A stretch of 12,073 bases of DNA, taken from NCBI GenBank assembly GCA_000961805.1, contig LADV01000233.1, positions 1 to 12,073 on the forward strand. Direction: 5' to 3'. A program made the position numbers and the translations under genes. Below are positions 5,529 to 12,073 of this stretch, in pieces. This DNA is from Peptococcaceae bacterium BRH_c23 (GTDB lineage Bacteria; Bacillota_B; Desulfitobacteriia; Desulfitobacteriales; Desulfitobacteriaceae). The notes under the pieces were generated by a model. It was not told the DNA's origin. It made no database searches and saw only the letters and a program-made list of their open reading frames with translations. Each line of letters starts with the position of its first letter. The first letter of the stretch is position 1.

Positions 5529-6749
5529 ATGAAGATACGTAGCTTTGCCAAAAAGCATAATGTATCCGAATCAACTGTCAGGTATTATATGAAACAGGGA
5601 TTATTAATGCCTAATAGGAAAAACAAACAATATGACTTCGACGAAGAGTGTTCCAAAAACCTCGAGAATGTAAAATTGCTCAAAGATCTAGATTTTTCGC
5701 TTGCAAAAATAAAGAGTATCATTTTATATCAAGTCATAAATGAAAGCTTTAACTTTGGAAATAATGAGTATTTTCTCAAGATGTTTAGAGACAAAAGAGA
5801 AATTCTTCTATTGGAGCGGAATAAACTGGATGATAAAATTACTAAATTGTGTACGAAAATTGAAGAATCAAAAACCCACCACTCCCAACAGAACAAAACA
5901 GTGGGAGTACCAATAGATTTTCTGGAATATCTTTATTGCCCTACATGTCTGGTTCCTCTGGTGATTATTGAGGGAAAAATAGAGAATGGAGAGATCAACT
6001 GGGGGACATTAAGTTGCCCTTGTGGATTCTCGGCCAGAATTGATGATGGAATCTTAATAGTAGATGATCTGGATAAACAGTCAAACCGACCTAACCCCGA
6101 AGAGATAAAAATGAGTGTTGCTACTAATAGTGACCTAAATGTTGTCAAGCTTATCTGGGGCACCATAAAATGGTGTTTTAATAGATATGAATCTGTAAAA
6201 GTGTCCAGTAAAATTATCCTAAAGCATGATATAGGAATCGGGGTCTTAGACATTAAACTATGTTCTTTATTGCCCGAAGGTTATTATTATATAATGGTGG
6301 AAGAGGAGATTGAATTTCTCCGTGATAGTAGAAAAAACATAGAAATGAATGGATCCAAGGCAAAATTGATCTATATGTGCACTAAATTTACCCAGGTGCC
6401 TCTTAAAAATAATTCCGTGGATTTGATCATCGATAAAATATGCAGTCCCACTGTGGATCTTACCCAAGAAAAATACGCCATAGAAATCTTACAAGAGAAA
6501 CTAAAAGTTGGGGGCAGCTATCTAGGTGTTTATTTGTATTTAGCAGGAAATGGGGTACCGAAACTGATGAAGTGCGGTCTTTCCCCTTATTTTAAACTAG
6601 ATAAGATCAAAAATAGCTTAGCAAACATCTTTACGGAAGTGGATTGCCAGGATTTTGGCTGTGTGGTCTTGAACAATGGAGAAAATGAGTCTTTCTTACA
6701 GAAAGGAGATAAGATTGGGCTTTGGAGCTATTTTGGAAAAAAGGCATAA
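5529..6749 (+). CDS. MerR-type HTH / Trm112-like zinc ribbon / methyltransferase-like fusion protein
   Basis: A 406-residue cytoplasmic protein, probably a transcriptional regulator. Residues 1-65 are a MerR-type winged helix (MKIRSFAKKHNVSESTVRYY, MKQGLLMP, then QYDFDEE). Residues about 80-118 are charged and helical, the usual MerR dimerisation coiled coil. Residues 131-180 form a Trm112-like zinc ribbon: LYCPTC (C137, C140), then LSCPCGF (C163, C165) and IDDGILIVDD. Residues about 195-345 look like a class I SAM methyltransferase fold: VPLKNNSVDLIID fits the segment after motif II, and EILQEKLKVGGSYLGVYLYL the late strand. The glycine-rich motif I is not evident, so activity is uncertain. 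The start is the ATG at 5529 behind GGAGGG; the frame is open further up to 5421, but that part is IS-derived. A relic of its 3' end lies at 3651-3741. It sits before the D-aminoacylase genes, separated by a terminator, and is their likely local regulator. Confidence 0.8.
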   Translation: MKIRSFAKKHNVSESTVRYYMKQGLLMPNRKNKQYDFDEECSKNLENVKLLKDLDFSLAKIKSIILYQVINESFNFGNNEYFLKMFRDKREILLLERNKLDDKITKLCTKIEESKTHHSQQNKTVGVPIDFLEYLYCPTCLVPLVIIEGKIENGEINWGTLSCPCGFSARIDDGILIVDDLDKQSNRPNPEEIKMSVATNSDLNVVKLIWGTIKWCFNRYESVKVSSKIILKHDIGIGVLDIKLCSLLPEGYYYIMVEEEIEFLRDSRKNIEMNGSKAKLIYMCTKFTQVPLKNNSVDLIIDKICSPTVDLTQEKYAIEILQEKLKVGGSYLGVYLYLAGNGVPKLMKCGLSPYFKLDKIKNSLANIFTEVDCQDFGCVVLNNGENESFLQKGDKIGLWSYFGKKA

Positions 6750-6756
6750 AATAGGT

Positions 6757-6808
6757 AAACAAAAAACAAAAAACCTGAAGTTAACTTCAGGTTTTTTGTT
6801 TTTTGTTT
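6757..6808 (+). terminator. Terminator of the MerR-type fusion gene, repeat copy 2
   Basis: A 52-base perfect palindrome (26-bp arms, centre GTTAAC) with A-rich and T-rich arms, beginning 8 bases after the TAA. It separates the regulator from the D-aminoacylase operon and can terminate in both directions. Confidence 0.88.
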
Positions 6809-6830
6809 ATAATTATCTTAATTTTACTAA

Positions 6831-6859
6831 TTGACTTAAAGCAACCTTCATGATTTAAA
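6831..6859 (+). promoter_or_regulatory. Likely promoter of the D-aminoacylase/dpp operon
   Basis: TTGACT at 6831-6836, a 17-base spacer and TTTAAA at 6854-6859 with an extended TG at 6851-6852. It is followed by a leader of about 170 bases before the ATG at 7039. TTGACT is unchanged in copy 1. Confidence 0.45.
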
Positions 6860-6906
6860 CTTTATAAAAGGATAGTTAGGATTTTCAATAAGAGAACTGG
6901 GGCAAT

Positions 6907-7010
6907 CTGGGTGGCATCTACTGCCGTGAAGTAGGGAACCAGGAGGCTCTCAGGTTTATTAATGTAGGTGCAGCTTCCAATAAAGAGGCGGAAGCTATGG
7001 GTTGTGGATA
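6907..7010 (+). other. Conserved GC-richer leader; candidate structured RNA or relic of a TnpB tail
   Basis: This block in the 5' leader of the D-aminoacylase operon is richer in G than its surroundings. It can form several short stems: CTACT/AGTAG (6918-6922, 6930-6934), AACC/GGTT (6937-6940, 6953-6956) and AGCTTCC/GGAAGCT (6972-6978, 6990-6996). The last is unchanged in copy 1 although its loop changes. It fits none of the riboswitch classes I recognise. Both copies also hold an open frame from about 6890 to 7010 (GNQEA, then RFINVGAASN) ending in a stop, which loosely recalls the tails of IS200/IS605 TnpB genes, whose 3' ends encode omega-RNA. Neither reading is secure. Confidence 0.35.
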
Positions 7011-7038
7011 AAAATACAAAGTACTGGGAGATTAATAA

Positions 7039-8631
7039 ATGTTTGATATTATAATTAAGAACGGGATTATTGTAGATGGAACAGGAGAAAAAAGATATAA
7101 AGGAAATATAGGGATAAAAGATGGAAAGATTACATTTGTAGGAAGTTGCTGCGAAAATGAAATAAGTGAAGCAAAAGAAATTATTAATGCAGAAGGGCTA
7201 ATAATTACTCCTGGATTTATTGATTTTCATAGCCATAGTGATTTTGTTCTATTAGTGGAAACAAGAGCAACAAATATGCTGAAACAAGGTATTACAACTG
7301 AAGTTACCGGTCATTGCGGCTTATCCCTGATACCATTATCTGATGAGATAGTAAGACAAATGAAACCGTATATTCCAAGTGAAAAATACAATGAGTTGGC
7401 TGTAATTTCTCGAAGGCCTCCAGACATTATTAGCAAAATAGAAAAAAGTAATTTAGGAACAAACATTGCATTTCTGGTTGGACATGGGACAATAAGAGCC
7501 GAAGTTATGGGATATGAAGATAGAAAGCCGAGCGATAAAGAACTGGAGAAAATGAAAGCTTTAATCAGGGAGGCAATGGAAGCAGGGGCAATAGGCATGT
7601 CATCAGGGCTTATTTATCCACCGGGAGTATATGCAAAAGAGGAAGAATTGACAGAATTATGTAAAATAGTCTCTGAGCACGGTGGCATATATACTTCACA
7701 TATGAGAAGTGAATCCAATTTTGTGATTGATTCCGTAAAGGAAACTATAAGAATAGGCGAAAATGCTAAATTGCCTGTAGTTATTTCTCATCATAAAATC
7801 GCAGGAAAACAAAACTGGGGAAAATCAAAAGAAACATTAAAACTGATTGAAGAAGCTAATTTTAAGGGAATTAAGGTCAGATTGGACCAATATCCATATA
7901 AAGCAGGAGCTACATCTTTAATGAGTGCACTTCCTCCTAATTATGCAGTTGATGGATTCTCAAAACTGCTTGAAAAGCTTCAAGATAAAAAAATCAGACA
8001 TGAAATAAAACAATTGCTAATGAGCAATCAAGTCGATTTTGAGAATCTTATTTATGGCTGTGGACTTGACGGCGTTCTTATAGTTGAAGCGCCAACGACG
8101 AAAGAATTGTGTGGGAAGACAATAGCTCAACTAGCAAAAGAATTAAATAAAGATCCATACGATACAATATTTGATTTGCTAATTGAAAATGAAGGCAATG
8201 TAGGTGCTGTATATTTCATGATGGACTATGAAGATATAGAAAGAATCATGGCATACAAATTTACAATGGGAGGAACTGATGCCATATACATTAACGAGCA
8301 ATTGCCTGCAGGACATCCAAGATTTACAGGAACATTTACTAAAATACTAAGTGAATATATAAGAGATAAAAAAATAGTTTCGTTAGAAGAAGGAATAAGA
8401 AAATTGACTTCAATGCCTGCAGATATAGCAGGATTTAGCACTAAAGGGATAATTAAAGAGGGTTATGATGCAGATTTAGTTATTTTAGATTATGAAAATC
8501 TTAAAGCAAATTCAGACTTTATTAATCCATCTGCTCCAAATGAAGGAGTAAAGTATGTTCTGGTAAATGGTAAAATTGCAGTAAAAGATGACACTATAAC
8601 AGGTATATGTGCTGGAAAAGTAATTAGATAA
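7039..8631 (+). CDS. N-acyl-D-amino-acid deacylase (D-aminoacylase), amidohydrolase superfamily
   Basis: Cytoplasmic zinc amidohydrolase that splits N-acyl-D-amino acids into a carboxylate and a free D-amino acid. At 530 residues it has the family length. The metal-binding set is visible: HxH in DFHSHSD (H64, H66), cysteine C93 in TGHCG, H221 in TSHMRSE, H251 in ISHHK, and the catalytic aspartate D414 in GGTDA. These lie close to the equivalent positions of the Alcaligenes enzyme (C96, H220, H250, D366), apart from the last, which is displaced by a longer central insert. The N-terminal strand (IIKNGIIVDGTG) and C-terminal GYDADLVILD are the usual small beta domain. The start is ATG 7039 behind GGGAG. 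It leads a run with dppBCD in the same direction and short gaps, so it is probably the first gene of that operon. Related D-glutamate and D-aspartate deacylases cannot be excluded. Confidence 0.92.
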   Translation: MFDIIIKNGIIVDGTGEKRYKGNIGIKDGKITFVGSCCENEISEAKEIINAEGLIITPGFIDFHSHSDFVLLVETRATNMLKQGITTEVTGHCGLSLIPLSDEIVRQMKPYIPSEKYNELAVISRRPPDIISKIEKSNLGTNIAFLVGHGTIRAEVMGYEDRKPSDKELEKMKALIREAMEAGAIGMSSGLIYPPGVYAKEEELTELCKIVSEHGGIYTSHMRSESNFVIDSVKETIRIGENAKLPVVISHHKIAGKQNWGKSKETLKLIEEANFKGIKVRLDQYPYKAGATSLMSALPPNYAVDGFSKLLEKLQDKKIRHEIKQLLMSNQVDFENLIYGCGLDGVLIVEAPTTKELCGKTIAQLAKELNKDPYDTIFDLLIENEGNVGAVYFMMDYEDIERIMAYKFTMGGTDAIYINEQLPAGHPRFTGTFTKILSEYIRDKKIVSLEEGIRKLTSMPADIAGFSTKGIIKEGYDADLVILDYENLKANSDFINPSAPNEGVKYVLVNGKIAVKDDTITGICAGKVIR

Positions 8632-8681
8632 TAGGAAACTAATATTATATGTAATAAAACAAAATAAGGAAGTGGGAAAAT

Positions 8682-9611
8682 ATGCATAAGTACATTTTAA
8701 AACGTATAATATTACTGATTCCAATAATTTTAGGGGTATCATTCATAGTGTTTTCAATTATGTCTTTTACACCCGGGGATCCAGGAAGGTTAATCTTGGG
8801 CCAAACGGCAAAGCAAGAAGCAGTTGATAGCTTAAATAATGAGCTTGGTTACAACAAACCATTCCTTGTAAGATACGTAAACTATGTAGCCAAAGCAGCA
8901 ACAGGAGATTTCGGGAATTCATACAGGACAGGCAATCCTGTATTTAAAGAAATATTTACCCGATTTCCAACAACAATGACAATAGCACTTTTAGCAGTAA
9001 TTACAGGAGTAGTGTTGGGTATACCGTTAGGAATTCTATCAGCAGTAAAGCAATATTCAACTGTAGATTTTATAAGCACAGTAGCAGCGATGCTAATGGC
9101 ATCAATACCTGGATTTTGGCTTGGACTTATGATGATCATATTATTTTCACTGAAGCTAGGATGGCTTCCATCAAACGGAGTAGGAAGTTTTGCACACTTC
9201 ATAATGCCCACAATAATACTCTCAATACCTTTTGCAGCCCAATTATTAAGAATGACAAGAACAACCATGCTTGAAACAATAAGGCAAGACTATATAAGAA
9301 CTGCCAGAGCAAAGGGAGCAACTGAAAGAACAGTTATTTGGAAACATGCACTAAAAAATGCATTGTTACCGGTAATAACTGTAGCTGGAATGGAATTAGG
9401 AGCCTTGCTGGGAGGAACTGTTGTAGCAGAGGCGGTCTTTTCCATCCCGGGAATAGGGACGCTTATATTGACAGCAATAAGGATGAAGGATATCCCGCAG
9501 GTAATGGCGACAGTTATATTTTTAGCATCATTATTCTGCATTATTATGATGTTGGTAGATATACTTTCTTCATTTATTGATCCAAGAATAAGAGCAAGGT
9601 ATGTTAAATAA
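8682..9611 (+). CDS. dppB: Peptide ABC transporter permease, DppB/OppB type
   Basis: One of two transmembrane subunits of a Dpp/Opp-family importer. It has 309 residues, the family length, starting with the typical first helix (ILKRIILLIPIILGVSFIVF) and FTPGDPG, then hydrophobic segments spread to the C-terminus. The EAA loop that contacts the ATPases is DYIRTARAKGATERTVIWKH followed by ALKNALLPV. It ends with FIDPRIRARYVK, the normal DppB ending. The start is ATG 8682 after a purine-rich GGAAGTGGG, 50 bases behind D-aminoacylase. Dpp, Opp, App and Nik permeases cannot be separated by sequence alone; the neighbour suggests peptides or acyl-amino acids carrying D residues. Confidence 0.93.
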   Translation: MHKYILKRIILLIPIILGVSFIVFSIMSFTPGDPGRLILGQTAKQEAVDSLNNELGYNKPFLVRYVNYVAKAATGDFGNSYRTGNPVFKEIFTRFPTTMTIALLAVITGVVLGIPLGILSAVKQYSTVDFISTVAAMLMASIPGFWLGLMMIILFSLKLGWLPSNGVGSFAHFIMPTIILSIPFAAQLLRMTRTTMLETIRQDYIRTARAKGATERTVIWKHALKNALLPVITVAGMELGALLGGTVVAEAVFSIPGIGTLILTAIRMKDIPQVMATVIFLASLFCIIMMLVDILSSFIDPRIRARYVK

Positions 9612-9667
9612 ATCATATGCTGGGCATAAACTGAAAGCTCACAGCCAACATTAAAGGAGCTAAAATA

Positions 9668-10543
9668 ATGAGTCAAATCGAAAGTAAATACAAGAAAAAA
9701 AGTCAAGTAGGAGAAATATGGAGACGATTGAAGAAAAACAGAGCAGCAATGGTAGGATTGGTAATATTAAGTATATTTGCACTATCTGCTATATTTGCAG
9801 ACGTTTTAGCAAATTACGATAAAATGGTAATAGCTCAAAATGTCAGAGAAAGATTACTGCCGCCAAGCAGTCACCATTTGTTTGGTACGGACGAATACGG
9901 AAGAGATGTTTTCGCCAGAATAGTACATGGGGCGCGGGTATCCCTGACAATAGGATTATCAACCGTGAGCATATCAATACTAATAGGAGGCATAATCGGA
10001 TCAATGGCAGGATTCTACGGCGGAATCATTGACACCATTATAATGAGGATAATGGATACAATGCAGGCTATACCTCCAATATTATTAGCGCTTGCATTAG
10101 TATCGGCATTGGGGCCAGGAATGACAAATCTGCTAATTGCAATTACCGTTGCAACTTTTCCGGGATATACCAGAATAATTAGATCAGTAATATTGCCGGT
10201 GGTAGGTCAGGAGTTTGTTGAAGCGGCAAGAGCATGTGGTACGGGTGACAGAAGAATTATTTTGCGACATATTTTACCAAATGCAATAGGGCCAATAATT
10301 GTACAATCAACAATGGCAGTAGCTCAGCTGATAATAGCTACGGCGGCGTTAAGTTTCATAGGAATGGGAATACAGCCGCCAAAGCCTGAATGGGGAGCAA
10401 TGCTGGCAGGATCAAGAGAATATATGAGAACTTCGCCTTATCTTGTTATATTCCCAGGATTAGCTATCGTACTCGCTGCACTGTCACTTAATCTGTTGGG
10501 CGATGGACTAAGAGACGCTCTTGATCCGAGGCTAAAGAACTAA
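9668..10543 (+). CDS. dppC: Peptide ABC transporter permease, DppC/OppC type
   Basis: Partner of the preceding permease, with 291 residues. It has the long cytoplasmic N-terminus ending in RLKKNRAAMVGLVILSIF, the HHLFGTDEYGRDVFARIVHG motif that is diagnostic of DppC/OppC, and the EAA loop FVEAARACGTGDRRIILRHI with LPN following. The C-terminal LNLLGDGLRDALDPRLKN is canonical. The ribosome site AAAGGAG precedes ATG 9668, and the 56-base gap after dppB holds nothing notable. All parts needed for function appear present. Confidence 0.95.
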   Translation: MSQIESKYKKKSQVGEIWRRLKKNRAAMVGLVILSIFALSAIFADVLANYDKMVIAQNVRERLLPPSSHHLFGTDEYGRDVFARIVHGARVSLTIGLSTVSISILIGGIIGSMAGFYGGIIDTIIMRIMDTMQAIPPILLALALVSALGPGMTNLLIAITVATFPGYTRIIRSVILPVVGQEFVEAARACGTGDRRIILRHILPNAIGPIIVQSTMAVAQLIIATAALSFIGMGIQPPKPEWGAMLAGSREYMRTSPYLVIFPGLAIVLAALSLNLLGDGLRDALDPRLKN

Positions 10544-10564
10544 TACGATGAAAGGAGTTAATAA

Positions 10565-11530
10565 ATGAGCGAACAACTCTTGAAAATAGAAGATTTGTGG
10601 GTACAATACAAAACAAATGAATGTATTAATAATGCAGTAAACGGGATATCGCTGGTTCTGAACAAAGGTGAAAATATTGGATTGGTTGGAGAAACTGGAG
10701 CTGGTAAGACAACAACAGCACTGAGCATATTAAGTCTTTTACCAAAAGGCATTGGAATAATAACAAAAGGAAAAATTGAATTTGAAGGGCAAGACCTATT
10801 GAAACTCAAAGAAGAAGATAAGAGAAGTATAAGAGGCAGTAAAATAAGCATGATATTTCAAGACCCTATGACTAGTCTGAATCCTGTCCAAACTGTAGGT
10901 GAACAAATAGCAGAAGTATTGTCGTTGCACAATCAAAGCAATGACACGAAAGAACAAATACAAAAAAAAGTAGACGCCTTATTAGAATTAGTGGGGATAC
11001 CTTCAAAAAGAAAAACAGATTATCCACATCAATTTAGTGGAGGTATGAAACAACGAGTAGTAATAGCAATTGCAATAGCATGCGATCCCAAATTATTGAT
11101 AGCAGACGAACCGACAACAGCATTAGACGTAACAATACAAGCTCAGGTATTGGAAATGATGAATAAACTGAAGAAAAAGTTAAATACATCAATGATACTT
11201 ATAACCCATGATTTGGGAATAGTAGCAGAAATGTGCGATAAAGTGGCAATTGTATACTCTGGAGAAATCATTGAATTCGGAACACTGGAAGATATATATG
11301 AAGCTGAAAACCATCATCCATATACAATAGGACTATTTGGATCAATTCCAAACCTGTCCAAGGAAGCACACAGACTAAACTCAATTGGAGGATTAATGCC
11401 TGATCCTACAAATTTACCTTCGGGATGCAAGTTTCATCCAAGATGTCCAAAATGTATGGATATATGCAAAAAAGAAGAACCAAATGTAATAGATAATAAT
11501 GGACATAAAATTAAATGCCATCTCTTTTAA
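10565..11530 (+). CDS. dppD: Peptide ABC transporter ATP-binding protein, DppD/OppD type
   Basis: ATPase subunit with 321 residues. Walker A is GETGAGKTT (residues 42-50), the Q-loop FQDPMTSLNP, the signature FSGGMKQR, Walker B LLIADEPTTALD and the switch histidine in ITHDLG. The C-terminal oligopeptide-transporter extension is present (LPSGCKFHPRCPKCMDICKK, then KCHLF); its cysteine pattern matches the one that binds an iron-sulfur cluster in structurally known DppD/OppD proteins. The start is ATG 10565 after AAAGGAG. Transporters of this type need a second, different ATPase (F), which is broken immediately downstream. Confidence 0.95.
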   Translation: MSEQLLKIEDLWVQYKTNECINNAVNGISLVLNKGENIGLVGETGAGKTTTALSILSLLPKGIGIITKGKIEFEGQDLLKLKEEDKRSIRGSKISMIFQDPMTSLNPVQTVGEQIAEVLSLHNQSNDTKEQIQKKVDALLELVGIPSKRKTDYPHQFSGGMKQRVVIAIAIACDPKLLIADEPTTALDVTIQAQVLEMMNKLKKKLNTSMILITHDLGIVAEMCDKVAIVYSGEIIEFGTLEDIYEAENHHPYTIGLFGSIPNLSKEAHRLNSIGGLMPDPTNLPSGCKFHPRCPKCMDICKKEEPNVIDNNGHKIKCHLF

Positions 11531-11555
11531 GAGAAAAAAGTCAGGAGATGAAAAG

Positions 11556-11621
11556 GTGACGCAGCCTTTATTACAAACAAAAAACCTTAAAAAGTATTTT
11601 AAAACATCGACTGGAAAGTAA
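11556..11621 (+). pseudogene. dppF: dppF/oppF stub: 21 codons of the second ATPase, cut by IS66
   Basis: GTG at 11556, 8 bases after AGGAG, starts VTQPLLQTKNLKKYFKTSTG then K, the characteristic N-terminus of DppF/OppF (pLLxxxNLKKYF). The expected continuation into the Walker A region is missing: the reading frame hits TAA at 11619-11621, which is itself within the first bases of the IS66-type end. A 25-base gap after dppD shows it belonged to the operon. The rest of the gene is presumably beyond the element, outside the window. Confidence 0.85.
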
Positions 11622-11644
11622 TTGTCAAATGCTACGCACGTAAG

Positions 11645-11674
11645 CAAAGAAAAAGCCCAACCCTAAGGTTGGAC
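11645..11674 (-). terminator. Terminator of the IS66 transposase gene
   Basis: On the minus strand CCAACC (11672-11667) pairs with GGTTGG (11662-11657) around a TTAG loop, followed by GC and TTTTTCTTT. It lies just after the transposase stop. Confidence 0.75.
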
Positions 11675-11682
11675 ATGAATTT

Positions 11683-12073
11683 CTAATTTTTAGTTTTGTA
11701 GCAGTTAGCTGGTAGCTCTTTCGACCAAGGAACAAACTTTTCAATCAGTTCCGGAGATTGGTTGAAATCTGTATTCGGCATCTGTTTCAATAAATAGACC
11801 AGATATTCATAAACTTTTAGGTCGTTGGCCAATGCAGTTTGTATGATGCTGTAAACCATGGAGCTACCGACTGCACCGCGATCCGTTTTCATTGTAACCC
11901 AATTCTTGCGTCCGATTGTAAAAGGACGTATACTTCGTTCGACCAAATTGTTTGTCAGGTCTAGGCGACCGTCTAAAAGGATGTTTTCAAAATACGGCCA
12001 CTGGTTCAGCGCATAATTCACGGCTTCATAAGCATGGGATTTGGGAACGGTAAGGGGCTTTGTCTCTTTAAGC
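11683..12073 (-). CDS. tnpC: IS66-family transposase (TnpC/ORF3), C-terminal part
   Basis: DDE transposase C-terminus, 130 codons visible, frame open to the window edge, so the N-terminal zinc-finger and most of the catalytic core lie outside. The motif LDLTNNLVERSIRPFTIGRK carries the catalytic glutamate of IS66 transposases, followed by NWVTMKTDRGAVGSSMVYSI, then QTALAND and the conserved tail ending in PWSKELPANC. The GTG at 12019-12021 is internal, since matching sequence (PKSHAYEA) continues upstream of it. No break is visible in this part. Confidence 0.93.
   Translation of the reverse strand, partial: LKETKPLTVPKSHAYEAVNYALNQWPYFENILLDGRLDLTNNLVERSIRPFTIGRKNWVTMKTDRGAVGSSMVYSIIQTALANDLKVYEYLVYLLKQMPNTDFNQSPELIEKFVPWSKELPANCYKTKN

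Larger units (their letters stand above)
6659..7062 (+). repeat. Diverged direct repeat, copy 2 of 2 (partner 3651-4056)
   Basis: Intact context of the repeat: last codons of the fusion regulator, terminator, promoter-like element, leader and first codons of D-aminoacylase. Copy 1 lies 3.0 kb upstream in the same orientation. Differences are mostly single substitutions, with a two-base net length difference, so the duplication is old. Confidence 0.95.
11618..12073 (-). mobile_element. IS66-family insertion sequence, one end (extends out of window)
   Basis: Similarity to dppF ends at 11617 and GTAA begins at 11618, the first bases usual for IS66-family terminal repeats. About 65 bases later the transposase gene ends, pointing inwards from the right. 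IS66 elements make 8-bp target duplications, so ACTGGAAA (11610-11617) should recur at the other end. The exact terminus is inferred, since the second end is not visible. Confidence 0.75.

Noticed and set aside
9290..9706. 138-codon minus-strand frame over dppB/dppC
   Set aside because: Shadow frame of two clear permease genes, with no ribosome site or recognisable product.
1..12073. CRISPR array, tRNA or rRNA genes
   Set aside because: No regularly spaced short repeats, and no cloverleaf or rRNA-like conserved segments were seen on either strand.

Overview
The window looks like a piece of a Gram-positive, low-GC Clostridia-type chromosome that has been reshuffled repeatedly. The evidence is AT-rich coding with AGGAGG-type ribosome sites, U-tailed intrinsic terminators, TTGACA-like promoters, and family affinities (DsdA, clostridial MerR fusion, Dpp transporter, IS66). 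Base composition changes abruptly between blocks. The rbsB end is moderate GC, the hydrolase at about 4.13-5.27 kb is clearly GC-rich, and dsdA, the MerR-type regulator, D-aminoacylase and dpp genes are AT-rich. No species can be named safely.

Layout. (1) 1-775: 3' part of rbsB, the ribose ABC-transporter binding protein, closed by a strong terminator. (2) 775-2090: a gene graveyard. It holds a probable group II intron domain I fragment, a TetR-type regulator cut after about 90 residues, a fused scrap of an HpaB/4-hydroxybutyryl-CoA-dehydratase-type flavoprotein, and an orphan terminator. (3) 2128-3551: intact D-serine dehydratase dsdA. (4) 3651-4056: a diverged second copy of the junction between the later MerR-type gene and the D-aminoacylase gene. 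(5) 4129-5305: a GC-rich, frameshifted alpha/beta hydrolase. (6) 5271-5480: inverted insertion-sequence ends with a transposase tail relic. (7) 5529-6749: a MerR-HTH / Trm112-like zinc ribbon / methyltransferase-like fusion. (8) 7039-11621: D-aminoacylase followed by a Dpp/Opp-type peptide transporter (B, C, D and a 21-codon stub of F). (9) 11618-12073: end of an IS66-family element that interrupts dppF.

How it works together (inference). The AT-rich part reads as a D-amino-acid scavenging island. The peptide transporter would import N-acyl-D-amino acids or D-residue peptides, D-aminoacylase would release free D-amino acids, and DsdA would convert D-serine to pyruvate and ammonia. The fused MerR-type protein is the obvious candidate regulator. 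The duplicated regulator/aminoacylase junction beside dsdA suggests the locus once had another copy of that gene pair, or that the control region was copied. The transporter probably no longer works from this locus alone, because one ATPase is disrupted and no binding protein is present in the window.

The most interesting items are the 405-bp diverged direct repeat with its compensatory hairpin change and conserved leader, the MerR-Trm112-methyltransferase architecture, and the paired inverted IS ends. No CRISPR array, tRNA or rRNA was seen.
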